DNA from: G047528285 sp047528285
GTDB taxonomy: Bacteria > Pseudomonadota > Gammaproteobacteria > Enterobacterales > Enterobacteriaceae
Length of the DNA: 64,000 nt
NCBI GenBank assembly: GCA_047528285.1
Contig: CP180022.1
Coordinates: 496,001-560,000, forward strand
Reading direction: 5' to 3'
The position numbers and the translations under genes are program-made. Shown one piece after another: positions 27,589 to 39,800 of this stretch. The notes beneath the pieces were generated by a model. It was not told the DNA's origin. It saw nothing but the letters and a program-made list of their open reading frames with translations, and did not search any database. Numbering within the stretch: the stretch's first letter is position 1; each line of letters begins with the position of its first letter.

Positions 27589-30340
27589 TCGCTAAGCCTG
27601 CGATCAGCACTGTTGTAAAAAAAATAATTGAACTTTAGTCAGAATAGAAGGGAAAGATCTACCGATGAAAGAAAATAGTTGTAAAATCCTGAATATAATA
27701 CTAGAACGCGAAATCTAAGTAAAAATCAAAAAATAAAAGTTTTTCTACTGCCAGTACCTTTCCTCTTTAACGGGAATGTTCTTTCTGGAAGCATCAGCGC
27801 TAAACAGAAGTTATCTACTCTATATGTATATGCTAACTATTCTTGTTATATATAAAACATTTAAGTATAGTTGCACTAGATACATTTATCCCGATTTCTT
27901 AAATAAATCAAATTTTAGATGATCCTTCATTAGTATTTAGTTGTTATTATTAAATGATTTAATTATTTTATATATATCAATTGTAATCTTTAATACTAAT
28001 TGGCAACACGCTGAATTTCTTTTGCAAAAAAATAAAATTTTTAGTAATTATAAAAAATAATCAAGGATTAAATTATAAGTTATTACATCTTTCATTCAAA
28101 CGATTACATAGTTACTTTATTCAAAAATTCATAGAAAAATGCCAACACACAGTAAAATAAACGATTCATTCATTGATAGTGCAAAATTTAAAATTGTATA
28201 GAGTCAGCGCCATCTGGCAAAAGAGATGTCATAGATAAATTTAAGTATCTATGACAATTTATTCCATCAGTATCACAACACTTAATGCAGAGATTTTTAT
28301 GAATTCGATAAACTTAAATCTACTAAAAATTAGAGACACCTTTACTAATAATGCTACAAGACATATTTCTCTCATTATTCATCTTCTGCAGAATAAAATA
28401 TATTAAAGATACTGATTTCAGTATAAACTGATAAGTATTTTGGAAAAATATGCTGAAAAACAATATCCATAGGATACTTTAAAAAATATTTTATCCCTCA
28501 AACACGATGGAGTTTTAAATGATCATCTTCTGCTTCAAAACTTTCTTAGTTGGACCGAAAAGGTCTTAAATCTAGACATCGATAAATTGCGCGCACAGAT
28601 AAAAATAAAACGATAGGTAAGAATGGTCAAAACACTGAATCCAATAAAGTTCTATCAAATTACATCCACATCAAGTAAACAAGAATACACTATAAAATAG
28701 TGTATCACAAATTTTGATTTATTCAACAAATTCTAATTGCGTATATCATAAGCGCTATTAATTAACACATTTTTATTTTTTAATGGATCTTCTCTATTAA
28801 AACCCCAAAAAATCTATGGCATCAGTGATGATACAGATTCTAAAAATTGCGACAGAAATTAATTTAATGAATCGTAATATCTGTTGTTAAGATGGCACTG
28901 ATTCTATGCTATACCTTTATTGGCATTCCACTTCTCCCTATCCGAGATTTTTCTTTATCTTCGCCAAAGACTGAAAGATTAATGCTATTAATAACTAAAT
29001 TGATCAGTAAAACACTATATGAATTTAATAGAAAATATTAAAGCATATTTTCATCATCAAATTTTTGATTACACTGTATGTATAGTGAAACAACTTAAAA
29101 ATCATGGCTATTCAGAATAAGTTTTTCTATCCATTACAGAGCAGTGAGGAATTATTACATCTAACCATCCAGTCTGAAATAAGCCTTATTTAAAAACCTT
29201 CTTATCAATCTACTAATAAGCGACTATAAAATTTCGATAATGATTCAGAGTGGTTGATAAACCATTGAAAATTACATACATTCTACTATTTTTATCATTC
29301 AAAAATTCTTTCCTCAAGTACACCCATGAAAAACGATTTTTGTACGGCGCTATTTTAAGATGTGCTTCCCATATTTATCATGGCTAATAAAAGCGTCCTA
29401 GCAGTATTTCTGAAAGCACACCCCTAGCACGTACTTGAAACTAGATGTTTATGAAGAAACTGGATTTTCTTGTATCTTAACCCACATCGTTTATTTCTGC
29501 ACTGTTGTCAGAATAAATAACCTTTTGGATAACTACCATCCTACTATTAAATCGCTACAATTCCAGATCTAGACTTTGTGAGAGTGTTCCAAGAACGTTT
29601 CTATATTTACATACACTGCGCGACAAAAGAATTTATACCAAGATATAACGTTAATTCCGTATTTATACAGAAAAATGATAAAGAGAAGAAAACTATTTCA
29701 CGAATTTTTAAAACATGTGCCTCGAAGAAAAAGCACAGTAACCTGAAAGCAATGATTAGAGATACGCTGAAGCTTAACAACAAAGAACGCAAATAATAAA
29801 TTATTTTTCACTACAACTCTAGTTTAGCGGTGTAGCACACAACTTATATAAACTTTAAAGAGTTCAATGTTTGAATAAATTATAAGTATAAACATTAATC
29901 ATATTGCAAAATTACATAATGCGCACGAGAAAATCTGGACGAATTCAATTCAAACTCGAATAAATTTAAAATTAGCAGTAACGGAAAAATAATCATTATT
30001 TATCCCAATCTCTTTATCACCACATTTTTGCTATCTTGTTCCGAGAAATATCATTCAATCTACACTGAATCTATGATATATACCTAAACTATGCGTGAAA
30101 AAATACCTAGTATTGCGAAAAAAAATAAGCAATATTCTGATATTTGGATGTTGCTGTTTATTAATGCAAACAAGCATAAGATTACAGTGACAAACGTAGA
30201 TTCTTACTCTATATTAAAATTTATATCGTTTTCTATGCCGGTAATACAGTAGAAAGAAATCTCGATCAATAAGATTCTTTTTCTACATTAGCCAAAAAGA
30301 AAAAATATTCCAATACACTTGATTATGAAGAGTTCTAATA
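27589..30340. other. Non-coding stretch between lpoB and the recO relic
   Basis: About 2.75 kb with no supportable gene. An inverted repeat with 11-base arms (TGTCATAGATA/TATCTATGACA) lies at 28227-28256. A frame near 28500-28610 reads like ordinary protein (NDHLLLQNFLSWTEKVLNLD) and may be a gene fragment that I cannot identify. A 72-codon frame at 29578-29796 has no recognisable content. If the ancestral order lepB-rnc-era-recO-pdxJ-acpS applied here, the right end of this gap is where those genes were lost. Confidence 0.5.
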
Positions 30341-30484
30341 TTGCAATCCATTGATCTTGATCACCTTAATATCAAACAGATGGCTACGCTGGCGGCCTAT
30401 GAAACACATAGCATAAATCCCCATCACGCGAAATCAATCACAAACCTAGCCGTCTTTAACGCGGACTATAATTGGAGAGAATAA
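30341..30484 (+). pseudogene. recO: recO C-terminal relic
   Basis: An open fragment of 47 codons ends 38 bases before acpS. It contains LNIKQMATLAAYE then AKSITNLAV, which I align with FTGRQLKALNAREF and AAKRFTRMAL near the C-terminus of E. coli RecO, a recombination mediator that loads RecA. The enterobacterial order is era-recO-pdxJ-acpS, so position supports the call; pdxJ would have been deleted between recO and acpS. There is no start codon or N-terminal part. Similarity is modest and short. Confidence 0.5.
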
Positions 30485-30522
30485 ACGGGCATGATTACCT
30501 GGATACGTAAAGTATACAGCTG

Positions 30523-30906
30523 ATGGCAATTATCGGCATCGGAACTGATATTGTTGAAATTAGACGCATAGAGGCAGCAATTATTTCCTATAGCGGCAAT
30601 AAACTTGCCCGACGGATTCTAAGCCAGAATGAATGGCTACAGTATCAAAAACACAATCAACCAGGACGTTTTCTTGCCAAACGTTTCGCCGTAAAAGAAG
30701 CAGCATCAAAAGCACTTGGCACTGGTATCCGTAGTGGGCTAACTTTTGCACAGTTTGAAATTTACAATGATGTGCTGGGTAAACCCACACTGAGATTGTT
30801 TGCCAAAGCAGCGGAACTAGCCAAGCAATTAAATATTACCAGAATGTACGTTACATTAGCTGATGAACGCCATTATGCTTGTGCTACAGTAATTTTTGAA
30901 CGATAA
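30523..30906 (+). CDS. acpS: Holo-[acyl-carrier-protein] synthase
   Basis: Transfers 4'-phosphopantetheine from CoA to acyl carrier protein, required for fatty acid and lipid A synthesis. 127 residues, E. coli 126. Visible: the N-terminal GIGTDIVEI with the Mg2+-binding aspartate, RFLAKRFAVKEAASKALGTG with the catalytic glutamate, and LADERHYACATVI at the end. The start matches the E. coli N-terminus, although no clear Shine-Dalgarno sequence precedes it, a trait of a gene once translated by coupling to an upstream pdxJ. It now stands alone behind the recO relic. Confidence 0.96.
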   Translation: MAIIGIGTDIVEIRRIEAAIISYSGNKLARRILSQNEWLQYQKHNQPGRFLAKRFAVKEAASKALGTGIRSGLTFAQFEIYNDVLGKPTLRLFAKAAELAKQLNITRMYVTLADERHYACATVIFER

Positions 30907-32310
30907 TGCTACTCAGCAGTAAATTTATAACCCGAATAAATCAAATGATTGATTTTAATAATATCCATATTTTCTTTTCAATTAATATTGATTGCGGCAT
31001 TCTGACTATCAAATAGATAGTCGTTTAATATTCATTAAACTGCGAAACAATTTCAGATTACTTTATCCTATTTATCTTACTGAATTGAACAAAGCAAACT
31101 AAACTAATACTTTCTAAAAAAAATCAGAACAGACTATACTATCCCGTTCACACGATAGATAACTGTTAGAAAATAGAAAAACCCTACCACATTTCTAATG
31201 TGGTAACTTCACTTAAGCTTCTTAATCACAACCTCACCGATCTTTGCATCATTGGTCACGCTAACAACTCTTCATGTTTTCCGCTTAAAAGAGTTTTGAA
31301 TTGAAAGATAGCCGTTCTCAGTCCTACTGAGAAAATCGCTGTGATAAAACAACTTGCTTTATCGATCTACTAAAAACCGTTCAAAACCCTAATTTGAAGA
31401 ACGTTGGATACCATATACAGTAACTTGATCTAATCAATAATGCATACAGTTGACTACTAGAAGGAACGGCTTTATTAATTCCTTCTTCAGCAACAAAATT
31501 ATGAAAATAACATGTATCGTAACCGCAGAATCAGACACGTTTCTGATTTTCTTTTATTTTTATTTATTAAATTTGAAAAAATCTGTACGTCAGCATTACT
31601 TCTAGGATACAAATCGGCATACAAAATTATATCCGAGCATTATCTATGATAAATTAGCGCTAACACAATACCCTGTATTTATCTGCATCACGCTGATAAA
31701 GATGATTTATCTCACAAAAAATTTTATCCGATATGATTAATAACACAACAAGTAATTTCATAGCATATCAGGATTTTTCTTTTGATATAAATTGTTTTTC
31801 TTGGTCATTTATTCAGAAAATAGTCTGCACAACACAGAAATTTTATATAAATTTAAAAATCGAATAAATAAAATCAGTAGCTCAACTAACTTCCATCATA
31901 GATGGATTATCAAGTTAGTATTTAAAAAATATCAACAATATAATTATACCTAAAAATAAGTTTCAATCTATGATATATGACTATTTATAAGATCATCAAG
32001 AAATTATTTCTGTTATTAAAAAATTAACCAAATCAGTTATAATTAATTTAACACCACCGAAAATTATTAAAATTAGTTAAATCTAAAATTTAAAGTGTTA
32101 AACAGTAACGAATCTGTATTGCTTAGATAAAAGTTAAAAACAACCATTAATTAATATTTGAGTAAAAAATTATTAATTATTACATCCTGTTTTTATAAAA
32201 TATTAATTTCAATGTATTATACTACTTCTATGAAGTTAAAAGTGATGTTACGAATCCAATAAATTTTTCTATTAAATAACACTAAATACAGACAGGATAT
32301 GAAAAAATTC
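30907..32310. other. Non-coding stretch between acpS and fieF, with hairpins
   Basis: 1.4 kb without a recognisable gene, between convergent acpS and fieF. Two perfect hairpins stand out: TACCACATT/AATGTGGTA at 31185-31205 and TTCTCAGT/ACTGAGAA at 31315-31333, each with a three-base loop. Neither has a T-run directly after it on either strand, so a terminator role for acpS is possible but unproven. Confidence 0.55.
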
Positions 32311-33219
32311 CTATTTTATTAGATCATCAAGACGTTTATCCATGATCCCGGATGGCTCAAGATGGACAGAAACCTCCACCGCCGTAAACAATGCCTTAAC
32401 TGCTGCTTCAGCATTATCGCAGATATCGTGACCTGCATCGACGGTTAATTGTCCATCCACTTCTACATGCAACTCCACAAAAACACGATCACCACCATTT
32501 CGGGTACGAAGATCATGTACTCCATCTACGCCAGGACAACTTAACGCTGCGGCAGTAATACGCCCGCGATCAGTGCTGCCAAGTTCACAATCGAGCAATT
32601 GCAGCATTGCTGACTGAATCATACAACAGGCATGCCAAATCATATAGCAGGAAATCGCCAGCGCGCCGCCGGCATCTGCTCTGATCCAACCAAAGTGATG
32701 AGAAAGGATTAGTGCAAAAAGGATTGTAATATTTACTGCAATATCGGTGATGTAATGATTACGATCGGCGGAAATAGCTGTCGATTGCGTGTATTTTACT
32801 ACTTGAGTTTGCATTGCCACCAGCAGACTGGCACAAATCGTGCTGGCAACAATCACTATAATACTGATCCATTGCGCGTTAAGAATCTCCGGGGTCATAA
32901 GACGATTAACCGACTCAATACCGAGCATACCTCCAGTTGCCCCAAGAAACAGTGCCTGCAGAAACGCAGCAATGGCTTCAGCTTTCCCATGTCCGAATCG
33001 ATGGCAGCAATCCGCAGGTTGCTGAGCATAATATACTCCAACCAAAGTTACCATTGATGCCAATACATCTACTAACCCATCAGCTGCCGAAGTAAGTAAT
33101 GCAATTGACCCGGTTTCCATCCAGGCCCAAATTTTTATACAGACCAGAATTAACGCAACACTAAGCGAAATTATCGATGCCAACCGAGTTAATTTATTTT
33201 TAGGTATCTTAGTAAACAT
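32311..33219 (-). CDS. Cation diffusion facilitator (FieF-like metal exporter)
   Basis: Proton-coupled inner-membrane exporter of Fe2+/Zn2+ of the CDF family. The ATG at 33219 gives 302 aa with a GGA eight bases upstream; an ATG at 33246 adds nine residues. About six membrane segments precede a cytosolic C-terminal domain. Metal-site residues are visible: DGLVD in TM2 and HYITD in TM5, matching the D-x3-D and H-x3-D pairs of E. coli FieF; FGHGKAE and CPGVDGVHDLRTR are also conserved. Similarity to E. coli FieF is clearly lower than for neighbouring genes, and the C-terminus (VHLEPSGIMDKRLDDLIK) recalls alphaproteobacterial relatives. Family assignment is firm; exact substrate and gene symbol are not. 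Confidence 0.85.
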   Translation of the reverse strand: MFTKIPKNKLTRLASIISLSVALILVCIKIWAWMETGSIALLTSAADGLVDVLASMVTLVGVYYAQQPADCCHRFGHGKAEAIAAFLQALFLGATGGMLGIESVNRLMTPEILNAQWISIIVIVASTICASLLVAMQTQVVKYTQSTAISADRNHYITDIAVNITILFALILSHHFGWIRADAGGALAISCYMIWHACCMIQSAMLQLLDCELGSTDRGRITAAALSCPGVDGVHDLRTRNGGDRVFVELHVEVDGQLTVDAGHDICDNAEAAVKALFTAVEVSVHLEPSGIMDKRLDDLIK

Positions 33220-36200
33220 GATGTTTAATCCAAAAATAAAAATCATTTACCATACACAATGTGTGTATAACCTGAATTTATTAATTGAACAAAAATTAAT
33301 TTTTAAAATATAGTATGGAAAAATTGATTTTATTTCCTCTGGGTGCACTGAAGGTGATAGAGTCAAAAAGTAATGATCACTTTTGATTGTTAGATCAACG
33401 CTATATATTTTAAGAAAAATTTAAAATGTTTTATATTTGTTTCTCTATCAAAAAACACAACAAAACATATAAAAGTATCGTAGATATATTAATCAATATC
33501 TATAAATACAGGGCCATATACGAATATTTTTGAATTAATCTAAAAACACATAAAAATAAATTAAAAATTATGCTAAAATAATTTATAGATAGCATATCAA
33601 ATAACGTTGTAATCGTTATCTAACGTTGTTAAGTAAAACTAATATAGTTCAAAATTTTATATAAACCGATATTTTTTAAATTTACGTATCCACATAAAAC
33701 ATTTTCTCGTAAAAACTATATAATTTTAATCAGAAGAACTATATAACAAGTTTTTAGATGCTATATAAATCGTTTACCATCATCAATAAATTTAAAATAT
33801 TAGTATAATTTTTTAAACAGGAACTTTTACTTATTTAAGTAATATTTATAAATAAATACTTTGTCAGATCTTATGTACTATAGAGAACAAGAAAACATCT
33901 TCGTAATTAATATTATATTAATATATAAATAAAACTCTGATAAAAGATATCATTATCCTATTTTGTTAATCTAGCCCATAAATATTAACATCATTAATAT
34001 TACTCTAGTACAGTTCTTAATAAAAATCTTTTATATTTGATATCTTAATATATCTACCTTGTTTTTTCGTACATTAATATCTTGAATATTATCTTCGTAA
34101 AGTTATTGAGGTAATGTCATCGACATCTAATAGGATGTTTTCTCTAATAATTATTAATGGAGAACTAAATCAGGCTTATTCTTCGAAACTTAGTCCGCTA
34201 AACATAAATTTTTGTAATTAATTATCATGGTTATTGAAAATCCAAATAATAAGAGTTGTAGATAAGAAAATCCAGAAATTACAAAAAAATTCAGATCTTA
34301 ATTAGTTTTGATGTCAGTAAAGTCAAATCCTACGATATTCAAAACTAAATGTAGAGCATTGATCGTGATTAAAACTAGCGTAATTAAATTATATTTTTTC
34401 AATCATTCCAATAACGGTTGATTACTCGTTTCTGTCAATTATATTTAAAAACTGCTTGTCTGACTACACATTTACCGATTTTATGATGCATGATATACCC
34501 TTATCCAATATATAAATTTCCAGTAAAGTAAAAACAATATTTAAAAAACATTGCTGTATTTCTATATACTTACATATATTCTACCTTTGTCATTTTTTAT
34601 CACTAAACCTGGCATTAATCTAAAATAAATCTTACAGAAAACTTTTAATATTCTTTAAATTTCACGATAATCTGCTGGCAACTAAGAAAAAAAGGTAATC
34701 AACCTGTATCCTAGATCTAGTGCTCAATAGATATCCTGCCATTAAACGCGTTTTAATCTAAAATTAACGCACCTCAATGTATCAATATACATCAATAAAA
34801 AATGCATTCATACACAAAAAGCTTCCATCTAAAAGATTTTATTATTCTAAAAAACACTTTACTTTTGCAGCCATTTTATTGCTCATGAAATAGACCTTCA
34901 TCATTCTTAATAAGAAATTTTTTTTGGTATTTTTGTATATCTTACGTATAATCCATTAATCTGATACAAAAAAAGAGGGGCGTACTTAAAAAAGCACAAC
35001 GAATTCTTACAAACTTTTGACTAGAATAATCAGAGTTTATATCCTAATTCGTAGCTAAAGTTTTAACTCCAGTAGCCGTCTAAAACTTTAACTTCTACTT
35101 CTTATGTCAAGATAAGATTATACTGATTTCGCACCTCTAACAAAAACTCCTCAAGAAAGATTGAATTTATCAGATAATGCTTTTTGAAATAATCATGTGA
35201 AATAAATATTCGACTCTCTATATTATATAATCCTAATACAAGTACGTTTATCAAAATATATTCAAAAATAACAGTTAAAATTAGATATATAATAAATGGT
35301 TACTCTTGATTTATTGCTAATAATACTGATTTTTAATCATTGGGCACCAATGCCGATATGAGATCTATTTCAAAAAACTGAACTCTGATAAAGTTAAATG
35401 AAAATAATCATACATTAAGTTATATTATTTAGCTTTTTTAAATAAATCAGAATCTATACATCCATAAAAAACTTATTATGCGATATAAATACTATTTGTA
35501 TTCCTAACAGATTAATTCAATAAAGCGCTTTAATTACTGAAATCTACTCACCTTATTTTTATATCATAATCACGCAAACTTAGATGATCTTAAAATAATT
35601 TTTTATCAAAAACTTAGATAACTTTAGCTACTGAGTAGCAATGATAATTCCATTTCTTCTACAAAGTAGATTAACTTTCAGCAAACTCTTAAGCTACAAT
35701 CAAGATTGATAACGTTTAAGATATTACTTTAACTAGTATTACATTTACTGTACTAAAAAATTAATGGATTTATATATTCTTTCTCAGAATATATCATTGA
35801 TAGTCATGTAGCATCCGAAAAACCGTAATACTAAACTTTTTTGATTTATTGGTGTTAAAAAAAGGTCAAGTACACCGTTAAAACCTGTTTATCAATGAAA
35901 CTACTGTTAGATATCTCGGAAGAGAGACTTTCATTCGATGCTATATTTCCCCAAATCACTGACAAATATTGGCAAATAATATATTCTGCGTTTACCAGCA
36001 TCCTTTCCTCTATTAGATACACGCTTTGAATTCGACTTCGTAAAAAACTTTAAATTTATTTCCATCAATAACCAATGGATTATTTCATCATGTATTAGAG
36101 TTTTTATTTTAATGAAAATTGTATTGATACCATTTGTGATGAGGAAATGTTTTAGAAAACATAATATTATATTTATAACTTTAAAAATTGAATTAATAAA

Positions 36201-36891
36201 ATCTTCTAATATTCTAAAAAATTCAAATATCCAAAAATATCGTAATCAGCCTTTCTGTATAGTGAAAAAGACAGCTAAGGCATTCAAAAAACCTTTGTCA
36301 TCCGAACATCGGCTAGCTGCCTTTAATTCAAAATTATATCCTATCAAAAAACCGTCCTTCTTGAGGATTATGTTATCACTATCCAAGTGAATAATATTCA
36401 CCATGGATTCACCATGAAAAAAGACATTTAAAGAGCAGTGATCATATGATCTAATGATAGCTTTAAATTCAATTTATTTAACAAAACTGCCATCAGGTTA
36501 ATATTTTTCTATTAAAGATAGTATTTTACAACTAGTATTAATGAAGTGACCAAAATTGATATGTTAATTATGATTAAGAATCATGCAGACTATATTATAT
36601 AGTGTTGAATACCATTAAAAATATTTGTAATGTAATTAGAGGTATTAGAATATATGATATGGATCATATCGAATTATTTAAAAACACAAAGCATATAACT
36701 ATCTAATAAGATAGTAAAATTGCAACATATTTCGACGTTATTTTTAATAAAATTAAAAATAATAGATTATCTATCATCTCCAGCTATATTTGTCGCTTAT
36801 ATAAATATAGGTTATTTTATATGCTTCGGTAATTCAAAATTTGTATAAAATAATACCCATTTATTCCAATTCGAATTCTGAATTGAGACAG
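33220..36891. other. Long AT-rich non-coding stretch beyond yhdP
   Basis: 3.7 kb of extremely AT-rich DNA in which I recognise nothing. In E. coli tldD follows yhdP in the same direction; no fragment of it is visible. The 92-codon frame at 36112-36390 is lysine-rich with no similarity known to me, and I do not call it a gene. Confidence 0.6.
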
Positions 36892-39800
36892 CTAGTGAAA
36901 CACTTTCTGTATTTGCAATTCATCAAATCTACCGTTTATACGACAGCGAATAAGCGCTAACTTATTCCACAATGGCGCAAGTGCCTTGCTAGCAGCAAAA
37001 ACAGCAGCTCCCGCCATCGGATTAATCACAAACGCTGTTGCCACCCCAAAAGGGGCTGAAATTTCCGGCGCGATGATAAATTCCATATCAATCAGTTGGT
37101 GATTAAAATTTAGATTACCAGTTATGGCGATATCCGCCTCCAGGCCGTCGATTAGGAGATTCTCGGTTTGCAAATTACCGTCTTTCAACCAGGCAGTACC
37201 CTTGATTGAATCAAAATAGAATCCCTTACCTAAAGCATCACGAAAATCAAACTGCAATTTGCGCAATAGCGCATCAAAGCTAATAATTCGAAGAAGCCGC
37301 CCTGCACGGCTGATTTTAATATTCTTAATTTTTCCTTTGCCTAATTGGCTGTGTAGAACCCCATTTAAACTGGCAATAGCGGGCTTCCAAGGCACTGCAC
37401 GCCAGTTTAAATCGTAATTTAGATTAAAAGGCGCTTTACGTAACGAGGTATCCATCCGGATATAATCACCTACAGCGCTGATATCTTTCCCCTCCAGAAG
37501 ACCTTTTAGTGAACTCCTGTTTTCGCAGCGCTTACGCAGCCAACTGCCCTCGACTGTTAGCCGCATATTTTCGGTATCGATCATACCACCGGTTAGCAAC
37601 AGTTGATCCTGTTGAGGCCGGATATTGATCCTAACTTGCCCTAAATTTTTTCCCATAATCCAGCACTGACGGCAAGAAATAGCCAACATAGGCCAACCGG
37701 AAAAGCTATCGATATTGCTCAAGCATTGCCCCGTATGGAATGAAGCAGTATTAATATTTTTAGTAGCTAAGGCTGGGTTATAATAAAGGTAGTCCAGATT
37801 CGTATGCCATGGGGCGTTGTCATTCATGGTTAGAACACCGTTAATTTCTGTTCCCTGTGCTGTCACTCTGCTGCTGCCACTTCTCACTCTGCTATAGGTT
37901 AACAATAAGTTATGCCAGACCTGCCCGCCCAACCTCAAAGCAGGGATACGTAGCGTCAGTTCATGGGGCAAATGCAATAACACGGTTGATAGAGTATTAG
38001 TCGTTAAAAATGAAGCCTTTATCAGTTCTAACCATTTTTCCCCATCAAGCAGTGGTAGTGAACATATTAGCTTTTTATCTACCGGCAACGCTGGCACCTT
38101 ACCGCCATCCGCCCATGCACCGCGGGTTAGGGTTAACATGACATTCCGCCCCAATAGCCACTGGCTATTGAAATAATTACTAGCACCAATATGGCCACTT
38201 AATAAGAATGATCGCATATCCCCTTTGATGTTTATCGCAAGCATTAATGGCTTCCAATTCGATTTATTTAACGGCGGAGGTAAAGAACTACTTAATTTTT
38301 TTAGATCGCTCATCACCGTTATTTCATAGCGCGTTTTTCCCTTCATTGGAAAGGTGATTGCGATATCACTCCGCCAAACAACACGACCGTTAACTGATTT
38401 CATCACCGTATCTTGCGTTTTAGGTAATTTATTCAGCGCCCAATCCCCTTTCAGACCAATATTAATATCAAAACCACTATATTTCTTACGGATCGTGAAA
38501 TTTATCGATACCGGCTGCCCGTACCATTGCCCCTCAAGAGGGGAACTGTTTAAATTACCGTTATTATAATAAAAACTACCATTTAGTCGATGTAAAGTTA
38601 TTCTTAATGGTTTGATATATAGTGAATTATTCTTCATCGCTATATTCCCCGAAGCTGTTACCGACTGACCGTTAAGCGGAATATCTAAATGCAAGTTTCC
38701 ATGTACCATTCCGCTGATCTTCAGTTCATCTAGCGTTTTTCCGAGCAATTCATTAATCGGTGTCTGAATAAAATATTCTCGAATAGCGGTACCAATATCA
38801 CTAATGCAGATGTCAATTAATAATTTTTTTTTAGCATACTCAGGAATAGTAGCAACCATATTGCAGCCTAAAACTTTTCCAAGCGCGATTTTTGGTGCAT
38901 ATATAAAGAGGCCATCATTGACAAAATCTAAGTCAATATTCAGCCGCTTTAGCATCGGCCAGCCTGATTCAAACTGATATTTTGCATGATGCAGCGGTAC
39001 CCACACCTCAAATTGTCCATCGTTATTCTTAAACGGAAACTGACTAGGAGCGCCAACAAACATCAAGGTAGCATTATCTACTTGACCACCTTTAAGCGCA
39101 CCCGTTAAATAGTTCACCAGTCGTGTTCCCATTAGCGATTCCGGGAAATAACGCCAAGCATCCGCAGCGTCTTTCAGACGAAAACCAGCAAGAACATTTA
39201 ACCAAGGTTCTCCTTTCATCGGCTTATGAAAATAAAAATCACCATTAGCCCATAGCGACCGTGCCTTTATATCAATATTTCTTCCTCTCAAGATCAACCC
39301 TTCTTGATAGTTATGACTCCAGTGAAAGATTGCGCTGGCACGGGAGAGCAAAAGTGGTGAGCGGAATATGCCTTGATAGGGCAACGTGCTATCATTTAGT
39401 ACCAACTGTAGTCGACCCGTAGCCAGCGATCCTTCTGCTAATCCAGAGAGATGATTAGCTCCCGGTAATAATTTCCATGTTTTCCAACTTAGATCGCGCC
39501 AGCGCGCCTGAAAACGCGTAGCACCGACGTTTCTTAGTGGGATATCCAGCGCCAGCAAGGATAATTTGCCGTGCGGCTGTAAGGCATACCACCATGCACG
39601 AAATTTTGGTGTTACTATCGAGATAAAAGACAATAAAGGAGTAACCCGCTCAAATGCAAGACCGCTAGATCGCACGCGGATTTCGCTTTTTTGATCAGGA
39701 AAAAAGAGATGCCGCTTTTCTGGAATCCAGAAAACTGACAATGCAGCAGGCATCCAAGATTTCCCGTCGGTAGCGATATTGAATACTGTTACATCCGTCT

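Noticed and set aside
36112..36390. 92-codon plus-strand frame downstream of yhdP
   Set aside because: Lysine- and isoleucine-rich, no ribosome-binding site, no match to tldD or another expected neighbour.
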